Source: Paucidesulfovibrio sp036541255
GTDB lineage: Bacteria > Desulfobacterota > Desulfovibrionia > Desulfovibrionales > Desulfovibrionaceae
Length of the DNA stretch: 64,000 nucleotides
Direction of reading: 5' to 3'
Assembly: GCA_036541255.1 (NCBI GenBank)
Contig: JAZHDD010000023.1
Coordinates: 186,001 to 250,000 of the forward strand
Positions 25,412 through 34,279 of this stretch are shown here, piece by piece; position 1 is the stretch's first letter; each line of letters starts with the position of its first letter. A program made the position numbers and the translations under genes. The notes under the pieces were generated by a model, which was not told where the DNA came from, made no database searches, and saw only the letters and a list, made by a program, of their open reading frames with translations.

Positions 25412-26478
25412 GCCCGGCCTCCAGGCAGCAGGCGCGGCCTGCGCAATTGCACTTCCAGCCCGAGGCGGGCATAAAGCCGGGCATACATGGCCGCGACACA
25501 CGGCCAATTGAAACGCTCCGTCACCCACTGCCGTATGGCGTGGGACTGCCGCGCACGCAGGACCTCGTCCCGCGCCAGTTCGATGCAGGCGTCGGCCATG
25601 GCCTCACCGTCTCCGTCCGGGGCCAGAAAGGCCGTTTCCTCTGTGAGATACCCGGTATCCAGAATCATCCGGTTGGTAACCACGGGCAGTCCGCTGCACA
25701 TGGCTTCCAGCAGGGCGGTGTTGGCGGTGCAGTCCGCCAGGGGAAACAAAAGCGCAGAGGAAGTCCGGTATAGTTCCAGCAGGTCCGCCGTGGGGATGTT
25801 GCATCGCAGGTCCACGTCCAACCCGGCGAACAGAGGGTGGTTGGCCTCGGGAGTCACGCAGACCACCTCCACTTCCGGAGCCAGCGCATTGATGCGCGCC
25901 GTGGCCTGCACCAGGGCCGGGAAGTCGCGCAGCCAGTTGCCCACGAAGAGCACGCGCGGACAGCGCTCCTCTGCCGGACCAAAAGGGAAAACGTCCACTT
26001 CCACGCCCAGGGGGATGAAATGGACCTTGTCCGCTCCGGCCAGCCCCTGAAAATATTCGACCTGATTGGGCGCGACAACCACGACCGCGTCGTGCAGAGG
26101 GAAATGGGACTTGTCCGGAATAATGGTTTCCATGAACGCGGCGGGCAGATGGTACGTGGCCATGATCCTGTTTCCGCCCTTGTGGCGCGGCGTCAGAAAG
26201 ACTGCGGATTCACCGTTGAGAAAATGGTACAGGGTGCCCTGCTCCCGCTGCATGCGCGCGCAGAGCGCCACCTCGCGTCGAAACGCCGGTTCGCCATAGG
26301 CGGTGCGCAAATTGGGCACGCATCCCAAATTCTTGAAGAACATCGGAGGCAGGCAATCCAGGTCCGGACCGGGGTGATCATATTCTTCAACATCCTGCAA
26401 ATGTTCCAATATCTGGTCAGGGCAGGACTGACGGATATGGTGCTCCCATTTTTCCGGTATGATGACGAGCCGCTGCAT
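25408..26478 (-). CDS. Glycosyltransferase (GT-B fold)
   Basis: This 356-residue protein has a GT-B C-terminal half with HFIPLGVEVDVFPFG, RVLFVGNWLRDFPAL and LLFPLADCTANTALLEAMCSG, where the acidic EAMCSGLPVV stretch contacts the donor in related enzymes. The N-terminal half is atypical. The start at 26478 follows GGAG at six bases, and the gene overlaps the next by four bases, so the two are translationally coupled. The linkage made is unknown. Confidence 0.86.
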   Translation of the reverse strand: MQRLVIIPEKWEHHIRQSCPDQILEHLQDVEEYDHPGPDLDCLPPMFFKNLGCVPNLRTAYGEPAFRREVALCARMQREQGTLYHFLNGESAVFLTPRHKGGNRIMATYHLPAAFMETIIPDKSHFPLHDAVVVVAPNQVEYFQGLAGADKVHFIPLGVEVDVFPFGPAEERCPRVLFVGNWLRDFPALVQATARINALAPEVEVVCVTPEANHPLFAGLDVDLRCNIPTADLLELYRTSSALLFPLADCTANTALLEAMCSGLPVVTNRMILDTGYLTEETAFLAPDGDGEAMADACIELARDEVLRARQSHAIRQWVTERFNWPCVAAMYARLYARLGLEVQLRRPRLLPGGRA

Positions 26479-26561
26479 GGGTACTCCTTGCTCAATCGAA
26501 CCGCAGGTCTGGCACGGATCAGTTTGGCGACACACGCCAAGCCGGGCGATCCTCTGACCCG

Positions 26562-27446
26562 CTAATTCGCCTTTTCCAACACCAGGACCTTGAGATGTCC
26601 GTTGATCTTGGCCTGGTGTTTGTTGTGTTCCATATTCGGCGCGATCGCCCCGTCATAGTACACCTGAAGCAACGACGCCTTGAGCGGCCGGGCAGCCTCC
26701 AGCACACGGCGCTGGAAAGCCTCCGGGCTGTAGACCCGGGCGAAACGCTCGCACGGTCCCCAGCCGGGAAATGTCCCAAAGGGATCGTAAAGAGTGCGCG
26801 CCTGAGGATCAAAACGCTCGGACCGCCGCGTATTCCAAATCTCCAGAGACTCGGACGCGAGGAACAACGGCAAAATGCAGGCTCTGCCCCCGGGCCGCAA
26901 CACTCGGGCCACTTCGCGGATAAAGCCCGTATCCGCGTCGCCCTTGAAGTGCTCGATGGAATGATGACAACTGATCGTATCCACGGAAGCGTCGGGCAGC
27001 GGAATGCATTCCACGCCGCCGAACAGTCGAACGGGCTGCCCTTCGCGTCGGGGATAGCGCACATTGTCCAGACAGTAGAACGTAGCAGGATTGGCAAGGC
27101 GCAACGCAGCAGCGGCATATTCGCCGTATCCGCTGGCCGCGTCCAGATGTACGGAGCCGTCCAGGATACCGAGCGCCTTCAGGCTGACCACGTATTCCAG
27201 AGCCTTGCCGTACACAAAATCGTACTGCCGAAACCGCGACATTTCCGGGAGCTCCACCAGCCGGCGATACTCGGCCGGCGTCACGTCCAGGCGGCCCATG
27301 GCCAGACCCGGCAATGGGACGATCTCCTCCATGCGCAACGGTAGCGCGTGGCGGTTGATCCGCAGGTTGTGCATCCCGAGCCGCTGGTAAAGGTTCCAGG
27401 GAAACTCCATGCGCATTCGGGATACTCTTTTCAGAAAGGCACTCAC
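26562..27446 (-). CDS. SAM-dependent methyltransferase
   Basis: This 294-residue class I methyltransferase has the SAM-binding motif HLDAASGYGEYAAAAL and a methyltransferase-11-like ISCHHSIEHFKGDAD plus VLRPGGRACI. The likely job is methylation of a glycan or carrier sugar in this region. The GTG at 27446 is preceded by GGAGGGGGAAGC and gives an N-terminus, MSAFLKRVSRM, that fits the region; the longer open frame lacks such a site. Confidence 0.84.
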   Translation of the reverse strand: MSAFLKRVSRMRMEFPWNLYQRLGMHNLRINRHALPLRMEEIVPLPGLAMGRLDVTPAEYRRLVELPEMSRFRQYDFVYGKALEYVVSLKALGILDGSVHLDAASGYGEYAAAALRLANPATFYCLDNVRYPRREGQPVRLFGGVECIPLPDASVDTISCHHSIEHFKGDADTGFIREVARVLRPGGRACILPLFLASESLEIWNTRRSERFDPQARTLYDPFGTFPGWGPCERFARVYSPEAFQRRVLEAARPLKASLLQVYYDGAIAPNMEHNKHQAKINGHLKVLVLEKAN

Positions 27447-27549
27447 GCTTCCCCCTCCGAAATCGTGATCCGCGATGCGGACGGGACAACGTCCGGGCAG
27501 TGCAGACAAAAGAAACTCGAAAAAACGGACATGCGAACCTCCCGGGACA

Positions 27550-28539
27550 TCAGGACCAGCACAGGTTGCGCAAAAAACCCTGGACGTAGCGGCGTTTCTT
27601 CAGCCGCACAAAGTACCAGGGCGTATACAGACCCATGCCGTTGCACGCGCTCCGGACAACGTCCCGGTATCGGCGCATGCGCTTCAGGTTGCCTTCAGCC
27701 GCGGCGCGCAGCGGGGCGGGCAGACTCTCCGGCCTGGCAAAAAGCGGATACAGGGCGAGCGGATGGTGTCTGTATTCCAATTGATCCGAAAACACCCGTC
27801 CATGATGCCACACTGCCCGAGGCCGAGCTCCCGGACGCAGCCCGAAGCGCTCCTGCAACGCCTGCGCCAGCTCCTGCTCCACATGGCGGGCATGGGCCGC
27901 CAAAAACGGATACGTGCGCAGATAATGACGGCGGACCTCCTCAGGAGCCAGTTCACGGCAGCGTCGGCGCAGCTCCTGGTTGCGTTCCAGCATTCTGTCG
28001 ATGCAATCGCGCTCCACGTCCAGCCCCAACACCTCGGCCTGTTGGAGCACAAATTTGTAGGCATTGATGAATTGCAGCGGCCAGCGCGTCAGTTCGGGCG
28101 GAGTCAGCAGCATGTAGGGATAGTACGTCAGCAGCAATTCCGCCAGCTTGATCGCCACATGCTCGGGCTCCGCCACCTCCAGAAACGCAATGTCCGGCCC
28201 ATGCAGACGCACCAGTCCGGTGGCGGGACGGATATAGGCCAACTCCGGGGCCAGCTCCCGGTTCAGGACCATGGGGTCGTGCTGCCGCACCACCCACAGT
28301 TCCTCCGCGGTGAATTCCCGGTCAAACGCCTGCGCTATGGCCGTGCCCATGTTGACGGCATGGTTTTCCACCACGAAAAGAAAATCCAGGTCCGAGTTGC
28401 CGGGCGCGGAAACATGGCCGAATCTGTAGAGCGCGGCAACCCCGTCCAGGCCGCAGAACACTCGGGCCACCTTTTGGCCGCAGTGCTCGTAAAACGCGGG
28501 ATCGTACACCGCTTGGCCAGGAACGCGCGCATCAGGCAT
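27550..28539 (-). CDS. Putative nucleotidyltransferase-fold protein (short)
   Basis: This 329-residue protein contains a pol-beta-type nucleotidyltransferase signature, RFGHVSAPGNSDLDFLFVVEN, with the two metal-binding aspartates at SDLD. The rest is helical and rich in Arg and Leu, and I recognise no further domain. It overlaps the end of the upstream nucleotidyltransferase gene by eight bases, so the two are made together and could form a complex. Substrates are unknown; the glycan setting suggests a nucleotide or phosphoryl transfer to a sugar or lipid carrier. The ATG at 28539 has GGAG seven bases upstream. Confidence 0.68.
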   Translation of the reverse strand: MPDARVPGQAVYDPAFYEHCGQKVARVFCGLDGVAALYRFGHVSAPGNSDLDFLFVVENHAVNMGTAIAQAFDREFTAEELWVVRQHDPMVLNRELAPELAYIRPATGLVRLHGPDIAFLEVAEPEHVAIKLAELLLTYYPYMLLTPPELTRWPLQFINAYKFVLQQAEVLGLDVERDCIDRMLERNQELRRRCRELAPEEVRRHYLRTYPFLAAHARHVEQELAQALQERFGLRPGARPRAVWHHGRVFSDQLEYRHHPLALYPLFARPESLPAPLRAAAEGNLKRMRRYRDVVRSACNGMGLYTPWYFVRLKKRRYVQGFLRNLCWS

Positions 28540-29803
28540 GGTCATGCTCCAGCACGGCCCCAGGAAACAGACGTTTTACCGAGGCCGTCATATTGGCGAG
28601 GCAGTCCCCGGCGGGCATGCTCCGGGTCAAGGCCTGCCCGGCAATGTCCAGGTACCGGGCAAAACGCCGCAGATCCCCCTGGTCCCGGAGTTCCGCCACA
28701 AACGCGCGAATACGCCCGCAGGCGCGCGGTTCCAGACGCCCCATCGCCTCCGGGGAAAGCGGCGGCAAAGACTGGCCTTCTTTGCCGTGGGCCGCAAGAA
28801 AGGTTGCGCAAGGCTCGTCCCAGGAGTGGTACAAGGCGCTGGCCCGCGCATAAAATTCCTCGATCCCTGGAAACATTGCCCCATACCGACTCGCCAAAAA
28901 ATCAAACGATTCTGGCTTATACAGCAGGTGTCCGAAACAGGCCGCCCAGGCAAACGGAAACGAATAGATGCGGTGCAGCAACAGCACGTCGCCCATGCAG
29001 CCCGTACCCCGCGGTCCCTGAAGCAGGCCCCGGGCCGAGCCGACAATATCCTGGAAAAAATAGTCCCGGGCCGGGCCGGGGTCCCCCTCCAGCCGCACGC
29101 TCAGCCGGGTGGCGTTCAGCAGGTTGCGTCCATGGGCCACGCAGGAAAGCGGATGCAGCCCGTCCGGATGCGCTGGTCCGGGGCAGCGGAAAAACACGCC
29201 GTGCAGTTGCAGCATGCAGAATCTGTCCATGAGCCCTCGGGCCTGCGCTCCGAAAATCCGTATCTGCTGGAGCATCTCGGGCGCGGCAAAGGCCTCCGGG
29301 GCCAGCGTGACAAACACATCGATGTCGCTCCAGCCGGGCTTCATGTCCCGGCTGCCCACGCTGCCATTCAACGTTGCCAGCCGCAGCAGGGGCGCATGGC
29401 GCTGCACAAGGGCATGCAGCCGTTCCAACAATTCGCCGCGTGGACCGTCCATTCCGTGATCCGCAGCATTCCAGGCGGACAGATCCACGGCGGGAAGCGT
29501 GACCCGCACCCGAGGCACAGCGCCCCGGCCCTGCTCTGCAAGGCTGTCCAGTGCGGACCTTCCCCGCTCCAGAGCCTGCTGAACCGTCAGACTCCCGCTG
29601 CCGAGCGTCCGCACTCCGGCGGCGGCAAAAGCCTCGCGCATGGCCGCAACGGCCCGGCCCGTAGCGGACTCCGGCTCCGGAACCTCTCCGGCCTTCTGGT
29701 CCGGCGCTGCAAGAAACGCCCACAGGACGCCATGCAGGGCCAGGGAAAGACGGCCCGCACAAATCGGGATTCTTTCGGGTAACTCTTGGCCGAACTTTTC
29801 CAT
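28532..29803 (-). CDS. Putative nucleotidyltransferase-fold protein (long)
   Basis: This 423-residue protein has the pol-beta-type nucleotidyltransferase motif LNGSVGSRDMKPGWSDIDVF (residues 146-163), with Gly147-Ser148 and Asp160/Asp162 as the likely metal-binding core. An N-terminal domain of ~140 residues precedes it. The C-terminal half contains many helices and cysteines, such as GDCLANM. It pairs with the downstream nucleotidyltransferase-like gene. Two such proteins in one glycan cluster are unusual, and their acceptor is unknown. Confidence 0.68.
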   Translation of the reverse strand: MEKFGQELPERIPICAGRLSLALHGVLWAFLAAPDQKAGEVPEPESATGRAVAAMREAFAAAGVRTLGSGSLTVQQALERGRSALDSLAEQGRGAVPRVRVTLPAVDLSAWNAADHGMDGPRGELLERLHALVQRHAPLLRLATLNGSVGSRDMKPGWSDIDVFVTLAPEAFAAPEMLQQIRIFGAQARGLMDRFCMLQLHGVFFRCPGPAHPDGLHPLSCVAHGRNLLNATRLSVRLEGDPGPARDYFFQDIVGSARGLLQGPRGTGCMGDVLLLHRIYSFPFAWAACFGHLLYKPESFDFLASRYGAMFPGIEEFYARASALYHSWDEPCATFLAAHGKEGQSLPPLSPEAMGRLEPRACGRIRAFVAELRDQGDLRRFARYLDIAGQALTRSMPAGDCLANMTASVKRLFPGAVLEHDHA

Positions 29804-29858
29804 TATACAGACAATCCTTCCGTCGAACCAAGTCGCGGCACAAAATCCGGCCCGTAGC

Positions 29859-30839
29859 CTAACCTATCGCCTTCCTAAAATTCGACCATTTGTAATAGGA
29901 CGAAGCCGCCTCGACATGTTCTGATGTGGAGAGCTGTTTTTCGTACTCCCAGCGGTCCAGCACGTCCGCAAAATGAAACTCGATCAACGCGGCCTCTTCC
30001 GGAGTGATCCGCTCCTTCCATCGTCCAACGTTCTCTGCGGACGGACGGTCAAAGACCTTGCCGTCGAAATTGTTCCCCTTCCACGGATTGCCCATGAAAC
30101 GAGGCTGCAACAATATGTCGGAATACCGAACGCCAGCGAATGCAGCGATGCGTTGCAACACGGACTCCGGCTCGCGTACTAGGTCTTCAAAACGCAACAC
30201 CAGATACCGCTCCTCTCCATACAGTTCCTGATTGGCCGAGGCCATCAGAAAGGCCATTTTGGCTCGCTCCAAATGACTCTGCATGAGATCGCGCACATCC
30301 TCGTTGCGCTTGCTGTACCGTGCGCTCCAACCCGACTTGAGCGACGCGAAATTGTCGCGAGGATCGCGCAGAAGCTGGATCATCCGGGCGTTGGGAAACC
30401 AGGAGAACACCTGGGAGGCATACACTTCGGTACTGGTGGTCTTCTCCACCCAGGCAAGCGGTTCACGAGGTTGCCCATACATGTCGTGGTAGGCGAAAAC
30501 CGCCTCGGAAAGAAGTATTTGCGGGGAGCACTCCTTGCCCTGCATGCGTTCGTAGAATCGCTTTTCCAGCGCCTTCATGTCCAGGGCGCATTCACCCTTC
30601 CACTTCACGGCGTCACTTTCCATTGCAGCATATACGGTTTCAATAATCCTCTTCTTGCGCTGCTCTTCGCTGTACTCTCCTTCTGCATAGCGAGGGTAAT
30701 ACGCGTAAAAGAAGCTGCTGTCGGACGGATAAACGCAAAGCTGGTCGTGGCCGTCCATAAGACTCAGCAAAAGCGTTGTGCCGCTTTTCCTATGCCCACA
30801 AAGAAAGATCGGACACTTGCGCCAATTTCTTGCCGTCAT
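29859..30839 (-). CDS. Sulfotransferase-family protein
   Basis: This 326-residue protein has the 5'-phosphosulfate binding loop as FLCGHRKSGTTLLLSLMDGH and the 3'-phosphate region MIQLLRDPRDNFASLKSGW, both typical of the sulfotransferase_1/3 fold. It would transfer sulfate from PAPS to a glycan or lipid. Together with the next capsule-type gene it is more A/T-rich than the flanking genes by eye, which may mark recent acquisition. The start is at 30839, immediately after the upstream gene's stop at 30844. Confidence 0.86.
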   Translation of the reverse strand: MTARNWRKCPIFLCGHRKSGTTLLLSLMDGHDQLCVYPSDSSFFYAYYPRYAEGEYSEEQRKKRIIETVYAAMESDAVKWKGECALDMKALEKRFYERMQGKECSPQILLSEAVFAYHDMYGQPREPLAWVEKTTSTEVYASQVFSWFPNARMIQLLRDPRDNFASLKSGWSARYSKRNEDVRDLMQSHLERAKMAFLMASANQELYGEERYLVLRFEDLVREPESVLQRIAAFAGVRYSDILLQPRFMGNPWKGNNFDGKVFDRPSAENVGRWKERITPEEAALIEFHFADVLDRWEYEKQLSTSEHVEAASSYYKWSNFRKAIG

Positions 30840-30843
30840 AAAC

Positions 30844-32448
30844 TCAACCCTCCGACTTCTTTGTTTTATTACTCAAGAGCGCCTTGGCGATTTTCCCATA
30901 TCCGGGATGAGCATCCATACGGCGATCTTCCAGATCTTGCGCCGAACACACTTGTTTTCCCCAAGGGAACACATCAACAGGACGCCTGACATAATAATCA
31001 TACGCATATGTGCGTGCGTGGCGAACCTGTTCGGCAGTCAAGAGAGGAAGCTGCGCCGCGCTCCGCAGCAATCGCTTGTAATGTTCCCTGTCGCGCACGT
31101 CCAAAGTAAACCCCTTGCCGCCGTAATGCGCTTCTCCGGCAAGAATGGTCGGCTTGCCTTGAAGAGCCATTTCAAATCCGGCAGTACCGCGTATGGTCAC
31201 GCAACCGGAACACAACGCCTGCAACCTGATGTTGTTGATCCTCTCCTGGGACGGAACAAACGTGATGTGTTTCGGGAGATGAGGGAAAAATTCCTCGCAA
31301 AGTTCCTTCAGCCCATAGTTGTAATGCTGAACCAGGGCCACGGGGTGGCTTTTGATCACCCACTGCACGGAGTCCACCGCTGCGATGATTTCCATGGTCT
31401 CGCGGACCCAATCAATCAGATCGTCATAGACCATCTGCCCGGTGAGCAGATGAAAATCCCAGAAATTATGCAGGAAAACGGCCCAGACCGACAGGTCCTG
31501 GCTGAGGCCCAACAGCTGCTGCAACTCGTTCCCTTCCCATGACTTCGAAGAAAAAATGTCGTTTTGGACAGTCTTTCCACTGGCGTACTCCGACAGAACA
31601 GCCCTCAGTTCGGCATCTTGCTCCGTTGAAATACCTTGCTTTTTAAGAGCCTCCCACTCGCTCTCCGAAATAAAATTAGGCCCCAGATCGTCGCCGGAGG
31701 AGGCTTCTTTCACCAAAACCTTCCCCCGAACCGGCGAAGCCCGATACAACACGCTGCGCAGTCCGGAGCGGGTGGCAACGTCAAGACTCGGTCCCCAGTC
31801 TGAGAACAGGCCGTGAGAGCTGTAAAACGCCTGGGGAGCGTGGCGTTCAATGGCATTGCGCGTGGCCATGGCGTTCACAATGGCGGCGTATAAAAACTCC
31901 CGGGCCACCTCGTCCACGTCCGCCGCCTGAATGCGTGCGGCCGGGCAGCGGTAATACCGGACCAGAGACGCCTTGGCATGAAGCCCCACTTTGATGCCTT
32001 GGTATTCCCGATCGGCAAGATCGGCCAGTGTCGCCTCGCCGGCGGCCTCGCGCGCCTCGGCGCGTTCGGCGGGCGAGACAAAGTCCCCCATCCGAATATA
32101 GGATAGCCCGGCCTGGGACAGGCAGGACTCGGAAATATGAATGCAATTCCGACAAATCGCATGCCATTCCGACAAAGGCTTGCCGCTCGTCGCTTCGTGC
32201 AGGATGCATCCGGAAAGCGTCCCATCGCAGATCACGTTCAGTCCGGGCACGCCTTCACGGCCCAGGGCCAGCGCCGTAAAAATGCCCATCTCCAGATGCG
32301 CCATGGCTCCGCCGGTCACGGTCCAGATCAGGACGGGCGCTCCCGGGCAGTCGGATTCCAGAGGGGAAGCCACAGCAATCTTCCGTTGCAGCGTTTCAAA
32401 TTCCCTTTCCCAGGCTGGTTTTTCCTGTTCCCTGCTCTGGCTCGTCAT
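30844..32448 (-). CDS. Capsule-type glycosyltransferase (Caps_synth-like)
   Basis: This 534-residue protein resembles the CDP-glycerol/capsular-polysaccharide glycosyltransferase group in its second half, where IKSHPVALVQHYNYG, FVPSQERINNI and RGTAGFEMALQGKPTI correspond to the donor-binding region. The N-terminal part has VLIWTVTGGAMAHLEMG, an unusual glycine-rich opening. It may polymerise or extend a surface glycan. The start is the ATG at 32448 with GGAGAAAAGG upstream; the longer open frame has no such site. A/T content looks elevated. Confidence 0.7.
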   Translation of the reverse strand: MTSQSREQEKPAWEREFETLQRKIAVASPLESDCPGAPVLIWTVTGGAMAHLEMGIFTALALGREGVPGLNVICDGTLSGCILHEATSGKPLSEWHAICRNCIHISESCLSQAGLSYIRMGDFVSPAERAEAREAAGEATLADLADREYQGIKVGLHAKASLVRYYRCPAARIQAADVDEVAREFLYAAIVNAMATRNAIERHAPQAFYSSHGLFSDWGPSLDVATRSGLRSVLYRASPVRGKVLVKEASSGDDLGPNFISESEWEALKKQGISTEQDAELRAVLSEYASGKTVQNDIFSSKSWEGNELQQLLGLSQDLSVWAVFLHNFWDFHLLTGQMVYDDLIDWVRETMEIIAAVDSVQWVIKSHPVALVQHYNYGLKELCEEFFPHLPKHITFVPSQERINNIRLQALCSGCVTIRGTAGFEMALQGKPTILAGEAHYGGKGFTLDVRDREHYKRLLRSAAQLPLLTAEQVRHARTYAYDYYVRRPVDVFPWGKQVCSAQDLEDRRMDAHPGYGKIAKALLSNKTKKSEG

Positions 32449-32518
32449 TCCCTTTTCTCCTTCGCTCCGCATCGCTCTCAGGCTGCTTATGCTTCCGGCG
32501 GTTTGTGCTTCCGACGCG

Positions 32519-33640
32519 TCAATCTTCCAAATGTCCGCGAATCTCCCAATTCCCGTCAGCGCCCTGATGCCACACATCCCTGTTCCGGTATGATTCCATC
32601 ACCTCGTCGAAACGCTCGCGATCCATGCCGATAAATTCCAAAAAATCGTCCACGTAATAGCTGGAAAGCGGTTCCAGATCGTGCCTGCGGACCAGGGGCC
32701 GGGCCTGTTCCCGCGTGAGCCGGCCAGCGCGGATGTCCTCGCAGGCGTGGTCCGTGGCCCGCCCGTATCCCAGCTTCAGCACTTTCATGTACTGGTGGAT
32801 GCGGTTGATCTTTTCATCAATGCCCACGTAGGTCCGGTACGTACCCTCGGAAGAACCGGGGAGCGTTTCAAAGCCGTGCGTGCGCGCAATGCGCAGGTGT
32901 TCTTCCGAATCCCATCGAAAATAGGAGCCCATGAAGCGCACGCGCGTCGCCGACCCTGCCAATTCTCCGGGATACTCGTACATGCGCAGATTCTCCATGG
33001 GGATGCCGTAGCGCCGGGAAATGGCGGGAGCATCGACGCCGGAGTTGGTCACGCAGTGCAGGAACCAGCGCTCGTTCACGCCGTCGTGTTCGGCCACGCG
33101 TTGATCGCCGCCATATTCAAACGCGGCGTTTTCGCCGAGCAGCACCAGGGGGATGGAAAAACGCAGCGCCGTATGCAGCGGAGCCGCGTACAACAGAACA
33201 TGGCTCATGAGATCGGGGTCGCCGTAGTCCTCGAATCCGATCCGCACCAGCCGCCTGTGCAGCCGCAGATCCGGCCGAAAAATGAACAGGTTCGCCCCCA
33301 TGCGCGGGACAAGCTCCAGATTCTTCCTTCCCACATCCGTTTTGATGCCGTAGTCCACGTTCATGGCCAGGACCCGCAGCCCCCGTTCCAGAAGCCGATG
33401 CAGCTGGGTCAGGGAATCCTTGCCCCCGCTCACCGGCACCAACGCGTCGTAATAGGGAGCGCGTACGGCCCGCGCCTCGTCCACCAGGATCTCGAACGCG
33501 TCCCCGCGTTCCTGCCAGTCGATGCCGTCCAGGGCGTTCTTCTTGCGCTCATGGGTACGGCAGGCCGCGCAGACCCCGTCCCGATCAAAGGTCAACCCGA
33601 ACTTGGTGTCCGGCATGAGGCAACGGGTGCAATACTTCAT
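32519..33640 (-). CDS. N-acetyl-sugar amidotransferase (PseA/WbpG-like)
   Basis: This 373-residue PP-loop enzyme belongs to the PseA/WbpG/PtmG family that converts an N-acetyl group on a sugar to an acetamidino group or related amidine. The ATP-pyrophosphatase loop is VSGGKDS near residue 72. Four cysteines near the N-terminus (YCTRC, CAAC) form a zinc site. The ammonia source is usually a separate glutaminase or another protein, and the adjacent asparagine synthase could supply it, though that is inference. The ATG at 33640 follows GGAGCTGAGCC. Confidence 0.85.
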   Translation of the reverse strand: MKYCTRCLMPDTKFGLTFDRDGVCAACRTHERKKNALDGIDWQERGDAFEILVDEARAVRAPYYDALVPVSGGKDSLTQLHRLLERGLRVLAMNVDYGIKTDVGRKNLELVPRMGANLFIFRPDLRLHRRLVRIGFEDYGDPDLMSHVLLYAAPLHTALRFSIPLVLLGENAAFEYGGDQRVAEHDGVNERWFLHCVTNSGVDAPAISRRYGIPMENLRMYEYPGELAGSATRVRFMGSYFRWDSEEHLRIARTHGFETLPGSSEGTYRTYVGIDEKINRIHQYMKVLKLGYGRATDHACEDIRAGRLTREQARPLVRRHDLEPLSSYYVDDFLEFIGMDRERFDEVMESYRNRDVWHQGADGNWEIRGHLED

Positions 33641-33643
33641 GGC

Positions 33644-34279
33644 TCAGCTCCGCTCGCCGATCTTTTTGGCGGGCGCTCCCACGTTGACGGAATAGGGCTC
33701 GGTGCTCCTGGTGACCACGGCACCGGCGCCGATCACGCTGCCGCGCCCCAGAGTCACCCCCTTGTTGATGACCACGTTGGCGGCTATCCAGCAGTCGTCC
33801 TCGATAGAGACGGGCTCGTGAATGAACCCGGCCTCGCGTACGGGCGTGTCCCGTTGAAACACATGCTCATTGGCGTTGATGCTGCAACGCGGCCCGATAA
33901 TGCACTGCTCGCCGATGATCAGGTCCGCGCCGCCGTTGAGCAGCGCTCCCTTGGTGACGATGGAGCCGGAGCCGATGCGCAGTTCGCCGTCACGCGCCGC
34001 CACGAAACGGCAATCTCCTTCCACGACCACGTCGCGGCAAAACACAAGTCGCCCGTTTTCCCGGTTGCGAAGATCCACGTCACCCAAAAACCGCACGTTT
34101 TCCTCGATGACGATGTTGTCCGCACGGCCCCGGATCTGCAATCGCGGCACGCCCTGGCAATGGAATCCCGGGGCCACGCGAACGCCGCGCAGCCGGAGAA
34201 TCAGACGGATCATCCAGCTGTGCAGCACCCAATATTTGTTGTTCGTGACCAACGCCAGCAATGCGAACATTCCGCTCAC
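33644..34279 (-). CDS. Left-handed beta-helix (hexapeptide) acyltransferase
   Basis: This 211-residue protein has the hexapeptide-repeat pattern VVINKGVTLGRGSVIGAGAV with VGAPAKKIG near the end, typical of sugar O- or N-acetyltransferases such as those of the WbbJ/maltose acetyltransferase group. A helical N-terminus (residues 1-30) precedes the beta-helix. It overlaps the asparagine synthase start as ATGA, so translation is coupled. It probably acetylates a sugar in the nonulosonic acid or glycan pathway. Confidence 0.83.
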   Translation of the reverse strand: MSGMFALLALVTNNKYWVLHSWMIRLILRLRGVRVAPGFHCQGVPRLQIRGRADNIVIEENVRFLGDVDLRNRENGRLVFCRDVVVEGDCRFVAARDGELRIGSGSIVTKGALLNGGADLIIGEQCIIGPRCSINANEHVFQRDTPVREAGFIHEPVSIEDDCWIAANVVINKGVTLGRGSVIGAGAVVTRSTEPYSVNVGAPAKKIGERS

